Below are positions 43,889-57,611 of a DNA stretch of 64,000 nt, piece by piece; within the stretch, counting starts at the first letter, position 1; each line of letters opens with the position of its first letter. The notes below the pieces were generated by a model, which was given only the letters and a program-made list of their open reading frames with translations, did not search any database and was not told the origin of the DNA. The position numbers were made by a program, and so were the translations under genes. Origin of the DNA: Amphritea atlantica (lineage in GTDB: Bacteria; Pseudomonadota; Gammaproteobacteria; Pseudomonadales; Balneatricaceae); NCBI GenBank assembly GCA_024397875.1, contig CP073344.1, forward strand, positions 3,525,001 to 3,589,000, read 5' to 3'.

Positions 43889-44740
43889 TTATCTTTTCCG
43901 CGGCAGATACACCATAGGATCCACAGGCTGTCCATCCCTGCGAATCTCAAAATGCAGCATTGTTCTAGAGGCTCCACTATTACCAATTTCGGCAATTTTG
44001 TCACCTGTTTTTACCTTATCATTTTCTTTCACAAGAATGCGACTGTTATGCGCATAAGCACTCAGATATTTGTGGTTATGATGAATTATGACAAGGTTAC
44101 CGTAACCCAACAGACCACTCCCGGCATACACCACCCTGCCCGACTCAGCCGCAAACACAGGCTCGCCTTTATTACCGGAAAAGTTGATCCCTTTATTCAC
44201 TTTTCCCTGTTTACTAAAATGGCCAATAACCTTACCTGACGCGGGCCAGCGCCAGCTCAGTGTGCGATCAGCCACCGGCTCGACACGTTTTTTCACAACG
44301 GCTGGGGCTGACACGGGAGGCGAAACACCCGGTTTAGTCGGAGCAGGTTTGACCGACGATGCGGGTTTAACCGAAGCTGAAGATTGGGAAGGCCGGGTAA
44401 CGGCGACACTCCGCTGCGCGCCTTTATTAGCACGAGGTGTCTCCTTAAGCTCCAGAAGCTGGCCGGGGAATATCTCGTAACGATCGCTGATACCATTGCT
44501 ATGAGCCAGTTGCCTGAAATCCAGCCCATAACGAAATGCTATTGAATAGAGGGTGTCACCCCGACGTACCCGATACTGACCGGGGCGAGCCTGACTGCTG
44601 ACCACCTTAACCGGGTGGCGGCCACTGATAGAGCGCTCATCAACCGGGGTGTACAGACTGGTTGAGCTGCAGGCAGACAGTATCAGCACAACGGCAAACA
44701 ATGCCGGAGCTGAGATAAAATCTGCAACTGCTCTCACCAT
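43889..44740 (-). CDS. nlpD: NlpD, divisome lipoprotein activator of amidase
   Basis: A 283-residue lipoprotein with lipobox LILSAC, a LysM domain (YRVRRGDTLYSIAFRYGLDF) and a C-terminal LytM domain. The LytM active-site His-Asp pair is absent (KGINFSG in place of HxGxD), so it is degenerate and acts as an activator of AmiC rather than a peptidase. The HFEIRRDGQPVDPM ending is typical. It sits between a DUF368 gene and rpoS. Confidence 0.96.
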   Translation of the reverse strand: MVRAVADFISAPALFAVVLILSACSSTSLYTPVDERSISGRHPVKVVSSQARPGQYRVRRGDTLYSIAFRYGLDFRQLAHSNGISDRYEIFPGQLLELKETPRANKGAQRSVAVTRPSQSSASVKPASSVKPAPTKPGVSPPVSAPAVVKKRVEPVADRTLSWRWPASGKVIGHFSKQGKVNKGINFSGNKGEPVFAAESGRVVYAGSGLLGYGNLVIIHHNHKYLSAYAHNSRILVKENDKVKTGDKIAEIGNSGASRTMLHFEIRRDGQPVDPMVYLPRKR

Positions 44741-44743
44741 AAT

Positions 44744-45682
44744 CTATTCCTTAGCGGCCTGATAACGCTCCATCACCACAACCAATAGGATACCAATCAG
44801 GGTTAACCCAATCGCCCAGAACATAAAGGCTGACTGGCCAGTAATGCTTTCAAAGTTCCAGGGGAGGATGTTGTCCTGCAGCAACGGCACCTGTTCTCCA
44901 TGCCGGTTAATAGTATAAGAAAGCGTGTACTTCCAGGGCCATACTTTGTTCAGGGAACCGAGCATAAAACCTGCAAGTAACGCCAGTGTCACCTGACGAT
45001 GGTGACTGAACATCCAGCTAAGCAACCGGGAAAAGCTCATAATACCGACGATACAGCCAACCACAAACAGACCAATAAGCTGCAAATCAGCCCCTTTGAC
45101 CGCCGCCAGAATATGGGCATACATCCCCAGCAACAACAAAATAAAGCTACCCGAGATGCCGGGTAAGATCATCGCACAGATCGCAACGGCGCCAGATATA
45201 AACACCATCAGCGCAGTGGGTTCAACATTGACGGGCGCAATACTGGTAATGGTATAGGCGATAATTGAGCCGATGATAAAACTGGATATCAGGTTCATAT
45301 TCCACTTTTCAACATGACTCATCACCAGCCACACCGATGCCAGAATCAGACCAAAAAAGAACGCCCACAACAGAATCGGATAATTGGTCAGCAGAAACAA
45401 CACCGCCCCGGCAATAGTGGCAATACTGGTGACAATTCCGGCCAACAACACCAACAGAAAGCTGCCATTAACCTGTTTCCAGAAAGCCACGGGGCCCTCC
45501 TGAAACAACACTCTGACCGCTCCCAGATTAAAGCCCTTGATGGTATTGATCAGCTCTTCATAGATACCGGTAATAAAAGCGATAGTGCCGCCAGACACGC
45601 CGGGAACCACATCCGCGGCCCCCATCATAATTCCTTTCAAAAAAAGCCCCACAAACTGCCGGGGTGTTCGCTTTGTATTCAT
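44744..45682 (-). CDS. DUF368 family (PopT-like) polyprenyl-phosphate translocase
   Basis: A 312-residue membrane protein with about eight or nine helices and the family motifs GAADVVPGVSGGTIAFITG near residue 21 and its repeat MILPGISGSFILLLLGMY. DUF368 proteins have recently been implicated in flipping undecaprenyl phosphate back across the inner membrane. The gene lies between pcm and nlpD, a position not occupied by it in the enterobacterial order. It starts 25 bases after pcm ends and stops four bases before nlpD starts. Confidence 0.9.
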   Translation of the reverse strand: MNTKRTPRQFVGLFLKGIMMGAADVVPGVSGGTIAFITGIYEELINTIKGFNLGAVRVLFQEGPVAFWKQVNGSFLLVLLAGIVTSIATIAGAVLFLLTNYPILLWAFFFGLILASVWLVMSHVEKWNMNLISSFIIGSIIAYTITSIAPVNVEPTALMVFISGAVAICAMILPGISGSFILLLLGMYAHILAAVKGADLQLIGLFVVGCIVGIMSFSRLLSWMFSHHRQVTLALLAGFMLGSLNKVWPWKYTLSYTINRHGEQVPLLQDNILPWNFESITGQSAFMFWAIGLTLIGILLVVVMERYQAAKE

Positions 45683-45707
45683 TCAATATCCCGTTACATT
45701 AATCAGT

Positions 45708-46376
45708 TCAGCGTATCGTTCCGCTTAACAGGGGCACAAACCTAACCCCTTCAAGTACCGTTGTCTGATACTCTGTTTCTGTGACCCGAACAACCAGCTT
45801 AAGTTGCTGATTATGCGTGCCACCGACCGGAATCACTAAGCGGCCGCCCACGGCCAGCTGCGCTAACAGCTCAGATGGAACATCCTCTGGCGCCGCCGTC
45901 ACCATAATGCCATCAAAGGGCCCCCGGTCAGCCCATCCCATGCCGCCATCGCAGTGTCTTAGGGAGACATTGCGAATTTTAAGCAACGAAAAACGCTGTC
46001 GGGCTTTTTCCTGTAACGGCTTAATCCGCTCGACACTGAACACTTTATCAACCAACTGCGCCAGGACAGTCGTCTGATAACCCGACCCGGTTCCCACCTC
46101 GAGTACTTTTTCCAGCGGACCACCCGCCAGCAGTATTTCTGTCATTCGCGCCACAATATAGGGCTGCGAGATGGTCTGATTAAACCCGATCGGCAGTGCA
46201 GTATCTTCATACGCCCGATGCGACAGCGCCTCATCGATAAAAATGTGACGTGGCGTATTGCCCATAACATCCAGCACCTGCTGATCGGTGATTCCCTGCT
46301 CTTTCAGCCGCTGCACCAGCCTGCCGCGGGTTCTCTGGGAGGTCATCCCAATACCCTGCAACTGCAACTTATTCAC
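45708..46376 (-). CDS. pcm: Protein-L-isoaspartate O-methyltransferase
   Basis: A 222-residue SAM-dependent enzyme that repairs isoaspartyl residues. Motif I is [18 protein letters not shown], and [20 protein letters not shown] near the N-terminus is a family hallmark. The start overlaps surE by four bases. Length is near the E. coli protein (208). Confidence 0.96.
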   Translation of the reverse strand: MNKLQLQGIGMTSQRTRGRLVQRLKEQGITDQQVLDVMGNTPRHIFIDEALSHRAYEDTALPIGFNQTISQPYIVARMTEILLAGGPLEKVLEVGTGSGYQTTVLAQLVDKVFSVERIKPLQEKARQRFSLLKIRNVSLRHCDGGMGWADRGPFDGIMVTAAPEDVPSELLAQLAVGGRLVIPVGGTHNQQLKLVVRVTETEYQTTVLEGVRFVPLLSGTIR

Positions 46377-47125
46377 TCTGAATCCTCAAGCCAGTTACTA
46401 AGATTATCCATTCCGGAGTACTGCGTCATATCGATATTCAGCGGGGTTATTGAAACATAACCAGACTTAACCGCAAAAAAATCAGTGCCCGGACCGCAGT
46501 CAGCCGCCACGCCAGCACCGGCAATCCAGAAACGCTGTGTGCCCCGCGGATCGATTGATTCGACCGGGCTATCAGCCACCACCCGATGACCCAGACGGGT
46601 TACATGGATCCCTTTTAACTGATCCAGAGGCAGATCCGGTACGTTAACATTCAACACGGTTCGGGGAGCCAGCACCAGTCCACGGATATCCCGGATCAAC
46701 TGACGCACGACTTCCGCAGCGGTGTCATAGTGAACCGGGGCACTGCCCGCCAATGATACTGCGATCGGAGGCAGATGCAGATGACGCCCCTCCATCGCCG
46801 CGGCAACCGTGCCTGAATAGAGCACATCATCGCCCAGATTGGAGCCACAGTTAATGCCCGAGATCACCATATCAGGGGGTTCATGGTAGATCCCGCCAAT
46901 ACCCAGATGAACACAGTCGGTTGGCGTACCATTGATACCGATAAAACCATTCTGATGATGGTGCGCCTCAAGAGGGCGATCCAGTGTCAGTGAGTTGCTG
47001 GCGCCACTGCGGTTACGATCCGGAGCCACTACTGCCAGCTCAGAATCTTTGGCCAGAATTCGCGCCAGCGCTTCCAGCCCCGGCGCGTACACACCATCAT
47101 CGTTAGATAGTAATAATCTCATCAC
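46373..47125 (-). CDS. surE: SurE, 5'/3'-nucleotidase
   Basis: A 250-residue metal-dependent survival-protein phosphatase. The metal site opens the protein as [18 protein letters not shown], with Ser and Asn partners in RSGASNSLT and [20 protein letters not shown]. It overlaps truD and pcm by four bases on each side. Confidence 0.97.
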   Translation of the reverse strand: MMRLLLSNDDGVYAPGLEALARILAKDSELAVVAPDRNRSGASNSLTLDRPLEAHHHQNGFIGINGTPTDCVHLGIGGIYHEPPDMVISGINCGSNLGDDVLYSGTVAAAMEGRHLHLPPIAVSLAGSAPVHYDTAAEVVRQLIRDIRGLVLAPRTVLNVNVPDLPLDQLKGIHVTRLGHRVVADSPVESIDPRGTQRFWIAGAGVAADCGPGTDFFAVKSGYVSITPLNIDMTQYSGMDNLSNWLEDSE

Positions 47126-48174
47126 TCAGACTCCGGTTCCTGCTGCGCTGAAGCCGATGACACCTGCGCCAGCTCCCGGAGCACACTGGTGGCAAAGCTG
47201 CCTGCGGGCAGATTAAAGGCAAGCACAAACTGATCTTCGGTTTCCTGTTCAATGGTCAGATCAGCCGGTATCAGTCGGGTTGAGCGACGTTCCTGATTCA
47301 GGCCCAGCCGCTCCAGCCCTTCCAGCTGCTCTTGCCAGGGTTTTAACTGGTCAGCTTCCCACGCGGCCGCTTCCTCAGTACAGATTGAGCGCCCCCGGCC
47401 CCACATCGCCGCCGTCAGGTGCAACTCCCCCGATTGCAGACGCGTCAGAATAGTGTCATCCGCGGCATCAAACGGAAAACAACTCTGGCTGCCATTGATC
47501 ATCATGACATCTCCAGGCATCGGCTGACTAAAAAGCGACTGACCGATGCGCTGCGAAACCAGCTGATTAAACATATAGGAGCGCACGGCTGAAATATAAA
47601 GCCCTTTCTTGTGCCGCTGCCGCTCTTTCAGTTTACCGGCAATCAACAGAGAGCCTTTATGTAAATTCCCCTGATGGTGCCCGAAGCGCTGTTCACCGAA
47701 ATAGTTGGGGACCCCGGCAACAATCTGCTGTGCACGACTCAGCAACGCCGCCGGCTCAGTCACCTGGCGCAGGCGGATCTGAAACCGGTTGCCGTTCAGA
47801 CTGCCCAGTCTGAGCTTGCGGGTATGCTTAACCGCTTTGAGCACTTTGATGGTATCGGTTTCAAACAGTGACCAGGTCAGGGGAGAGCGACCCGGCAGAT
47901 GCACACTGAACCACTGTTCGGTCACCGCATGACGATCTTTCTTACCGGCGTAGCCAACCTCTTTCGGGCTTACCTGACAAAAGTGTGCCAGCTGTCGGGC
48001 TACCCAGTCAGTATTTTCACCGGTTTTGCGGATATAGAGAAAGACATGATCGCCGCTGCCTTCAGGCTCAAAAGAGAGATCTTCAGTGACCCTGAAATCA
48101 TCGGCTTCGGTCCGGATAACCGCACGACTGGCTGGCTCACCGTAGAGATAGTTTAACTCGATTGGAAAGTTCAT
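47122..48174 (-). CDS. truD: TruD, tRNA pseudouridine-13 synthase
   Basis: A 350-residue enzyme modifying U13 of tRNA-Glu. The catalytic Asp lies in VGYAGKKDRHAVTEQWFSVH, and NYFGEQRFGHHQGN is another family motif. It directly follows ftsB; the ispD and ispF genes usually found between them are absent here. Confidence 0.97.
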   Translation of the reverse strand: MNFPIELNYLYGEPASRAVIRTEADDFRVTEDLSFEPEGSGDHVFLYIRKTGENTDWVARQLAHFCQVSPKEVGYAGKKDRHAVTEQWFSVHLPGRSPLTWSLFETDTIKVLKAVKHTRKLRLGSLNGNRFQIRLRQVTEPAALLSRAQQIVAGVPNYFGEQRFGHHQGNLHKGSLLIAGKLKERQRHKKGLYISAVRSYMFNQLVSQRIGQSLFSQPMPGDVMMINGSQSCFPFDAADDTILTRLQSGELHLTAAMWGRGRSICTEEAAAWEADQLKPWQEQLEGLERLGLNQERRSTRLIPADLTIEQETEDQFVLAFNLPAGSFATSVLRELAQVSSASAQQEPESE

Positions 48175-48191
48175 TAACGCTAGGGCTTCCG

Positions 48192-48515
48192 TTACTGACC
48201 GGTATCGGCCGGTGGTTTACCTGGCAACGCCGGTACAAGCTGAAAGAAAGATTCACCCTCTTTCACCATTCCCAGCTGATTTCGGGCCCGCTCTTCCAGT
48301 GCTTCCAGTCCCTGCTTAAGGTCTTTGACCTCAGCATCTAACTGATGGTTTCGATTCACCAGAAGGTCATTTTCGGCCCGTTGCCGCTCAATCTCCTGCT
48401 GTAATGCCTGCACTTCAACCAGATTTGCTTCGCCAAACCACAGCCGGTACTGCAGCCCGATCAGACAGATCAGCAGCAACAACATAATCGAACGAAATAA
48501 ACTCAGACGAAACAC
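48192..48515 (-). CDS. ftsB: FtsB, divisome membrane protein
   Basis: A 107-residue bitopic protein. One membrane helix (SIMLLLLICLIGLQYRLWFG) is followed by a coiled coil (VQALQQEIERQRAENDLLVN to LDAEVKDLKQG) and the GLEALEERARNQLGMVKEGE stretch that binds FtsQ. It lies after eno beyond a terminator, as in E. coli. Confidence 0.95.
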   Translation of the reverse strand: MFRLSLFRSIMLLLLICLIGLQYRLWFGEANLVEVQALQQEIERQRAENDLLVNRNHQLDAEVKDLKQGLEALEERARNQLGMVKEGESFFQLVPALPGKPPADTGQ

Positions 48516-48545
48516 AATCCGACAGCACTCTTACTCTTTATATAG

Positions 48546-48572
48546 TCAAAAAAGGGGGCGTTAAGCCCCCTT
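48546..48572 (-). terminator. Terminator after eno
   Basis: On the minus strand AAGGGGGC-TTAA-CGCCCCCTT is followed by seven T, 25 bases after the enolase stop. Confidence 0.92.
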
Positions 48573-48596
48573 AGTATTTCACAGATCAGTTAAAAA

Positions 48597-51605
<3,009 letters not shown>

Positions 51606-51620
51606 CTACTAGAGATGGGG

Positions 51621-52940
51621 CTACAGGGTATCAGAATCGCCCCGCGCAGACAATGCAGTTGGCAGCCATTTCAGCGTAAAACCGCTGCCTTTTTTATCAC
51701 TTTGCCAGCCTTCGCAGATGCAGATCCCCGGCAACGCCACAATCTCATCACCGACCACACACACCGGCCATGAACTTCTCTGCCAGGCAGGGATGTTATG
51801 TTCCTGAAATAACTTCTTCAGACTGCATGATCCGCCCCGCCCAACCGGCTTACAGCGATCCCCGTCATAACGATTCCGCAGTGTCACTCCGGTGAGGGAC
51901 TTTAATCCGGCATGGTCTGCACCACCAACCACCTCTAAACGTCCCTGAGCAGTCTGTTCCCCCGGTTCAGTGAGCGGCCGGTTGCCCCACTCTATCGTCG
52001 TCTGCTGCGGCTGCAATACCAGCGTCCCCCGATAGCGACGCAGCTGAAGATCCCCAAGCTGAACAACCGGCTGCCGGTCATCCGCAGCAGCGATCAGTTT
52101 TACTACGCTCTGAATATGCCGCTCACCGATGGACTGTCCGGCCTTAAGACACCAGTAACGCAGCAGATTGGCGCGGCGCGGCGCACTCAGTGCCATCAGG
52201 GCGCTACAATCCAGTCCGGCGCCGGTCCTGACCTGCTGTAAATCAATTTCAGCAAGATCTGTATGGAGCTGCTCAGCCTCCCGTAGATACCCGGCGGTGT
52301 CGGACCAGCGGCGGGAAAACCCAGGCCAGCGTGCCTGCAGCAGGGGCAGCACCTTATGTCGGAGATAGTTGCGGTCATAACTCAGATCGGCATTACTGGG
52401 ATCGTCAATCCACTGCAGCTGTTCTGCCCGGGCCCAGTCCTGCAATCCCTGCCGGGTAATGCTCAGCAACGGCCGGTATAACTCAGCCTGCCCCAGCATC
52501 CGGCTGTCAGGCATCCCTGCAAGCCCACGAACACCAGTCCCCCGCAGCAAACGAAATAGCATAGTCTCGGCCTGATCATCCAGATGATGGGCCAGCAGCA
52601 AACAATCACCGGGCTGTAGCAACTCTTCAAATACCTGGTAGCGAGCTTGACGGGCGGCCTGCTCCAGGCTGGCGCCGGCAGCGACAACAACTTTATGACT
52701 AACAAAGGGAAGGTTAAGAGAACCGGCCAGGCGACCACAAAAGTCACTCCAGTGTGCCGACTGAGGCTGTAACTGATGATCAATATTAACTACCAGCAAC
52801 TGCCCGGCAGGCAGGGACCTGGCTGCCAGGTGAAGCAGTACTACCGAATCCAACCCGCCACTCAGACCAATCACCCAGCGGGTTACCCTGTCGGCCCGGC
52901 TTTTAAGCTTCTGATTGAAGTAAGACTGAAGATCTTTCAT
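51621..52940 (-). CDS. tilS: TilS, tRNA(Ile)-lysidine synthetase
   Basis: A 439-residue enzyme that changes the wobble C of the tRNA-Ile CAU anticodon to lysidine. The PP-loop is LSGGLDSVVLLHLA, followed by HHLDDQAETMLFRLLRGTG. C-terminal TilS domains follow (RNRYDGDRCKPVGRGGS, LKKLFQEHNIPAWQR). It lies between accA and pyrG. Confidence 0.96.
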   Translation of the reverse strand: MKDLQSYFNQKLKSRADRVTRWVIGLSGGLDSVVLLHLAARSLPAGQLLVVNIDHQLQPQSAHWSDFCGRLAGSLNLPFVSHKVVVAAGASLEQAARQARYQVFEELLQPGDCLLLAHHLDDQAETMLFRLLRGTGVRGLAGMPDSRMLGQAELYRPLLSITRQGLQDWARAEQLQWIDDPSNADLSYDRNYLRHKVLPLLQARWPGFSRRWSDTAGYLREAEQLHTDLAEIDLQQVRTGAGLDCSALMALSAPRRANLLRYWCLKAGQSIGERHIQSVVKLIAAADDRQPVVQLGDLQLRRYRGTLVLQPQQTTIEWGNRPLTEPGEQTAQGRLEVVGGADHAGLKSLTGVTLRNRYDGDRCKPVGRGGSCSLKKLFQEHNIPAWQRSSWPVCVVGDEIVALPGICICEGWQSDKKGSGFTLKWLPTALSARGDSDTL

Positions 52941-52980
52941 AAGGATTATCTATAGCCGCCTTATCACTCAAGTGACAGGC

Positions 52981-53009
52981 AAAAAAAACCGCCGGTATAT
53001 CCGACGGTT
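52981..53009 (-). terminator. Terminator after accA
   Basis: On the minus strand AACCGTCGG-ATATA-CCGGCGGTT followed by a run of T, just after the accA stop (one mismatch in the stem). Confidence 0.88.
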
Positions 53010-53015
53010 GCTGTG

Positions 53016-53969
53016 TTACTGGCTAATGCCGTAGGACATAAGGCGCTGGTAGCGTCGCTCCAGCAACCCTTCCTGTTCAATCTCGGAGAGTCGTCCCAGC
53101 GTCTCTAACAGGTGTTTCTTCAGGTTTGCAGCCATCAGAGCGTGATCCCGGTGAGCACCTCCCAGCGGTTCATCTACAATCTGATCCACCAGCCCAAGCG
53201 CATGCAAACGATCAGAGGTCAGTCCCATTGCCCGGGCTGCATCCGGCGCACGATCTGCACTCTTCCACAGAATAGAGGCACAACCTTCCGGAGAGATCAC
53301 CGAATAGGTTGAGTATTGCAGCATCATCAGCTCATCACAGACACCGATCGCCAGGGCGCCCCCGGAGCCGCCCTCACCCACCACCGTGGCAATGATCGGA
53401 GTTTTCAGGCGGGACATCGCAGCCAGGTTAAAGGCAATCGCTTCAGACTGCCCGCGTTCCTCTGCATCAATCCCCGGATAAGCTCCCGGCGTATCGATAA
53501 AGGTGAGGATCGGCATCTTAAAACGCTCGGCCATCTCCATCAGACGCAACGCTTTACGATAACCCTCGGGACGCGGCATACCAAAGTTGCGGCGAACTTT
53601 TTCTTTAACTTCTCGGCCTTTCTGATGACCAATAACCATCACCGGACGGCCTTCGAGACGGGCAATCCCCCCCACCAGCGCACGGTCATCGGCGAAATGG
53701 CGGTCACCATGAATCTCTTCAAACTCGTCAAAAATCAGTTTTACATAATCCAGGGTATAGGGACGCTGTGGATGACGGGCGATCTGGGAGATCTGCCACT
53801 CACTCAGATCACTGAACAGTGATTTGGTCAGTGTACGGCTCTTAGCCTGCAGCTTTGAGATCTCTTCCTCAATGTTCAGCTCATTGTCATCACCAACCAG
53901 ACGCAGCTCTTCAATTTTGGCTTCCAGGTCTGCAATTGGCTGTTCAAAATCCAGATAATTGGGATTCAT
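53016..53969 (-). CDS. accA: AccA, acetyl-CoA carboxylase carboxyltransferase alpha subunit
   Basis: A 317-residue subunit transferring CO2 from biotin to acetyl-CoA in fatty-acid synthesis. Start chosen at ATG 53969 ([19 protein letters not shown]), matching the family N-terminus; the frame is open to 54011. Motifs include [40 protein letters not shown] and [19 protein letters not shown]. It follows dnaE as in E. coli. Confidence 0.98.
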   Translation of the reverse strand: MNPNYLDFEQPIADLEAKIEELRLVGDDNELNIEEEISKLQAKSRTLTKSLFSDLSEWQISQIARHPQRPYTLDYVKLIFDEFEEIHGDRHFADDRALVGGIARLEGRPVMVIGHQKGREVKEKVRRNFGMPRPEGYRKALRLMEMAERFKMPILTFIDTPGAYPGIDAEERGQSEAIAFNLAAMSRLKTPIIATVVGEGGSGGALAIGVCDELMMLQYSTYSVISPEGCASILWKSADRAPDAARAMGLTSDRLHALGLVDQIVDEPLGGAHRDHALMAANLKKHLLETLGRLSEIEQEGLLERRYQRLMSYGISQ

Positions 53970-54086
53970 GTATTGATATTCCGTAAGTTTGCTTCGTTCC
54001 GGCCGGGACACAGTAGCAACAGAGATCAGCCGACGATAAAAAATTGGGCTAATTCTACCCTGTGTGAGGATTAAGAACCACCCTGA

Positions 54087-57000
54087 TCAATAGCGAATTC
54101 TGACCGCATCTCCGCCAAACTGATCTTTCAGCTTGAGCAACAGCTCATCGGTCGGTTTCACCTGCCATCCCTCTCCGAGACAGAGCGTGGCGGAGGCATT
54201 ATCACTGCGGTAACGCAGGGCCACCGGCATATTAACATCACCTTTATGCACCTGAAGCAGCTCACCAAACGACTTCAGAGGCCGCTCTTTTAGCTGGCCG
54301 CTGCCGCAGTCGATCTCTATATGACGACCATACCGGGCGCGACACTGGGTAATATCGACCACTTTATTGCCCCGCACTTTCAGTTTATCGGTGCCGGAAT
54401 AACTATCGATAGAGATCTCACCTTCGATCAGCAATATCGAATCCTTATTCAGCATGGTGCGATATTCATCATATGCTTCACCAAAGAGTGAAACCTCAAT
54501 TCTTGAGGTCCGGTCATCGAGGGTGACGAAACAGAGCGAATCCCCTTTCTTGGTTTTCTTAACCCGCACATCCACCACCAGCCCAAGCATTTTCTGCTGC
54601 TGGCCTCGCTGAGGCATCAGCTCAACCAGCCTGCGGCTGATAAAGTTAGGCAACTCAGCTTCATACTCATCTATCGGATGCCCTGTAACATACAGACCCA
54701 GAGTATCTTTCTCGCCCTGTAATCGCTCTTTATCGGTCCATTTGCGCAGTTTTATATACTCCGCATAGGGATCGCGGGGCTGCTCAGCTTCGACATCGCC
54801 AAACAGATCGAACATTCCGGCGCTCTGATTTCGCTCAGACTGGTCTGCCGCCTTCAGTGCTTCGCTGATGGACGCCCACAACTGGGCGCGATCCGGCCCC
54901 ACATGATCCAGCGCGCCGGAACGCACCAGCGCCTCGAGCACCCGTTTATTGAGTTTTTTACTGCCCACTCGCTTACAGAAATCAAATATATCCTTGAAAT
55001 GACCGCCTTCATTCCGGGCTTCGACAATCGCCTCAATCGGGCCTTCGCCCACGCCTTTGATCGCCCCCAGACCGTATACAATCTCACCCTTATCATTCAC
55101 GGTGAACATGTACTCGCCCCAGTTAACATCCGGCAGCACCAGCGGCAGTTTCATGGTGCGACACTCTTCGATAAAGATCACCACCTTATCGGTGTTCTGC
55201 ATATCGGAGGAGAGTACCGCCGCCATAAACGGTGCCGGGTAATGCGCTTTCAACCAGGCGGTCTGATAGGACACCAGCGCATAGGCGGCAGAGTGCGATT
55301 TGTTAAAACCATAACCGGCAAATTTTTCTACCAGGTCAAAGATGTTACCCGCCAGATCGGGATCGATACCATTTGCGGCGGAGCCTTCCATAAATAAGCT
55401 ACGCTGCTTCGCCATCTCTTCGGGCTTTTTCTTACCCATCGCCCGACGCAGCATATCGGCTCCACCAAGGGTGTAGCCCGCCATCACCTGGGCGATCTGC
55501 ATAACCTGTTCCTGATACAGGATGATGCCGTAGGTGGGTTCCAGAACCGGCTGCAGACTGTCGAGCTGATAGTCAGCATGGGGATAGGCGAGCTCTGCCT
55601 GACCATGCTTACGCAAAATGAAGTCGTCCACCATGCCCGACTGCAGCGGTCCGGGGCGGAACAATGCCACCAGCGCGACAATATCTTCAAAACGGTCGGG
55701 TTTAAGACGACGAACCAGGTCTTTCATACCACTGGATTCAAGCTGGAATACCGCTGTGGTTTCAGCCGACTGCAGCAGATTAAAGGTCGCCCGGTCCTCC
55801 AGATCAATCAATGCGATATCCAGAGGTTCCTCACCGTTGCGGGCCCGAATCCGGTCGATCGTTTTCACCGCCCAGTCAACGATTGTCAGGGTCCGCAGCC
55901 CCAGGAAGTCGAACTTAACCAGTCCGGCTTCCTCGACATCACTCTTATCGAACTGCGTTACCAGACCGTGACCAAACTCATCACAGTAAGTTGCCGAAAA
56001 ATCGGTGAGTTTGGTCGGTGCAATTACCACGCCACCGGCATGTTTACCGACGTTACGGGTGAGCCCCTCCAGCTTGAGGGCCATCTCCATAATCTCCTGG
56101 GCCTCTTCGCTGGAATCGACGAACTCCTTCATCAGCGGCTCTTCTGCCATCGCCCGGGAGAGGGTGATACCCACCTCAAAAGGGATCAGCTTAGAGAGTC
56201 TGTCCGCCAGACCAAACGCTTTACCCTGCACCCGGGCAACATCGCGCACCACTGCTTTTGCGGCCATGGTACCGAAAGTCACGATCTGAGAAACCGCATC
56301 CCGACCGTAGGTCTCTGCCACATAGTCGATAACCCGGTCCCGGTTATCCATACAGAAGTCGATATCGAAGTCAGGCATCGATACCCGCTCGGGGTTCAGG
56401 AAGCGTTCGAACAGCAGATCATATTCCAGCGGATCAAGGTCGGTAATCTTCTGCGCATAGGCGACCAGGGAACCCGCACCCGAGCCCCGACCAGGCCCCA
56501 CCGGCACACCGTTATCCTTACCCCACTGAATAAAGTCCATTACGATCAGGAAGTAACCGGGAAAACCCATCTGGGTAATGATATCCAGCTCGAATCGCAA
56601 CCGCTCTTCGTAAGGCCTGCGCTTCTCTGCGTAATCCGGGTCATCCTTGTCCAGCAGAATCGCCAGACGCTCTTCCAAACCCTTCCAGGAGACATCGGCG
56701 AAAAACTGATCCATGGTCATCCCTTCCGGGATAGGATATTTCGGCAGGTAGTAGGTTCCCAGATCGAGCTCAACATTACACCGTTTAGCAATCTCTACGG
56801 TATTTTCGACTGCTGAAGGAATATCACTGAATAATTCGATCATCTCTTCGGGCGTACGCAGATACTGCTGTTCGGTATAATTTTTCGGCCGGTGAGGGTC
56901 TTCAAGGGTACGCCCCTGGTTGATACAAACCCGCACCTCATGGGCTTCAAAGTCCTCCGGCTTAAGAAACATCACCTCATTGGTGGCAACCAGGGGGCAG

Positions 57001-57581
57001 CCGGTTTCATGCGCTAACTGAACCGACGCATGAACGCAGCTTTCATCACCCGGACGCCCGGTGCGCTGAATCTCAAGATAAAAACGCTCAGGAAATATTT
57101 TTTGCCACTGCTCCAGCACCGCACGGGCAGAATCGTTGTCCGCCAGCGCCCGACCGATTTCACCGTCTTTTGCACCGGACAGTGCAATCAGCCCCTCTGA
57201 GCGCTCTGCGATCCATCGCTTTTGCAGCAGCGCCCTTTCTGGCTGGATATTCTGCCCCTTCTCATAAGCCAGCGAAATCAGCTCCATCAGATTGCGATAA
57301 CCCTTCTCATTCATTGAGAGCAGCGTCATGCGATGCGGTGTCGCTTCCGGATCAGTATCATTTTCGATCCAGATATCTGCGCCGAAAATCGGCTTAATTC
57401 CCGCCCCGGTTGTCGCTTTAAAGAACTTAATCAGGGCGAACAGATTTACCTGATCGGTAATGGCGATAGCAGGGATCTGCTGGTCTTTAGCAACATTAAC
57501 CAGCTCTTTAATGCGCACCAGTCCATCAACCAGTGAAAACTCTGTATGCAAACGAAGATGTACAAATGCCGGATCAGTCAT
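54087..57581 (-). CDS. dnaE: DNA polymerase III alpha subunit
   Basis: A 1164-residue replicative polymerase. The PHP domain opens the protein (FVHLRLHTEFSLVDGLVRIK). The catalytic Asp pair lies in VSMPDFDIDFCMDNRDRVID (near residue 400), and PGRGSGAGSLVAYA precedes it. The finger region, helix-hairpin-helix (FCKRVGSKKLNKRVLEALVR) and OB fold (VRVKKTKKGDSLCFVTLDDR) follow in normal order. Length equals the E. coli protein within a few residues. Confidence 0.99.
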   Translation of the reverse strand: MTDPAFVHLRLHTEFSLVDGLVRIKELVNVAKDQQIPAIAITDQVNLFALIKFFKATTGAGIKPIFGADIWIENDTDPEATPHRMTLLSMNEKGYRNLMELISLAYEKGQNIQPERALLQKRWIAERSEGLIALSGAKDGEIGRALADNDSARAVLEQWQKIFPERFYLEIQRTGRPGDESCVHASVQLAHETGCPLVATNEVMFLKPEDFEAHEVRVCINQGRTLEDPHRPKNYTEQQYLRTPEEMIELFSDIPSAVENTVEIAKRCNVELDLGTYYLPKYPIPEGMTMDQFFADVSWKGLEERLAILLDKDDPDYAEKRRPYEERLRFELDIITQMGFPGYFLIVMDFIQWGKDNGVPVGPGRGSGAGSLVAYAQKITDLDPLEYDLLFERFLNPERVSMPDFDIDFCMDNRDRVIDYVAETYGRDAVSQIVTFGTMAAKAVVRDVARVQGKAFGLADRLSKLIPFEVGITLSRAMAEEPLMKEFVDSSEEAQEIMEMALKLEGLTRNVGKHAGGVVIAPTKLTDFSATYCDEFGHGLVTQFDKSDVEEAGLVKFDFLGLRTLTIVDWAVKTIDRIRARNGEEPLDIALIDLEDRATFNLLQSAETTAVFQLESSGMKDLVRRLKPDRFEDIVALVALFRPGPLQSGMVDDFILRKHGQAELAYPHADYQLDSLQPVLEPTYGIILYQEQVMQIAQVMAGYTLGGADMLRRAMGKKKPEEMAKQRSLFMEGSAANGIDPDLAGNIFDLVEKFAGYGFNKSHSAAYALVSYQTAWLKAHYPAPFMAAVLSSDMQNTDKVVIFIEECRTMKLPLVLPDVNWGEYMFTVNDKGEIVYGLGAIKGVGEGPIEAIVEARNEGGHFKDIFDFCKRVGSKKLNKRVLEALVRSGALDHVGPDRAQLWASISEALKAADQSERNQSAGMFDLFGDVEAEQPRDPYAEYIKLRKWTDKERLQGEKDTLGLYVTGHPIDEYEAELPNFISRRLVELMPQRGQQQKMLGLVVDVRVKKTKKGDSLCFVTLDDRTSRIEVSLFGEAYDEYRTMLNKDSILLIEGEISIDSYSGTDKLKVRGNKVVDITQCRARYGRHIEIDCGSGQLKERPLKSFGELLQVHKGDVNMPVALRYRSDNASATLCLGEGWQVKPTDELLLKLKDQFGGDAVRIRY

Positions 57582-57611
57582 TTCAGCTCGTGTATTCAGT
57601 TCAATAGGTGA

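Noticed and set aside
55578..56816. 412-codon plus-strand open frame
   Set aside because: Antisense within dnaE; length reflects the GC-rich third positions of dnaE, and the product has no recognisable domain.
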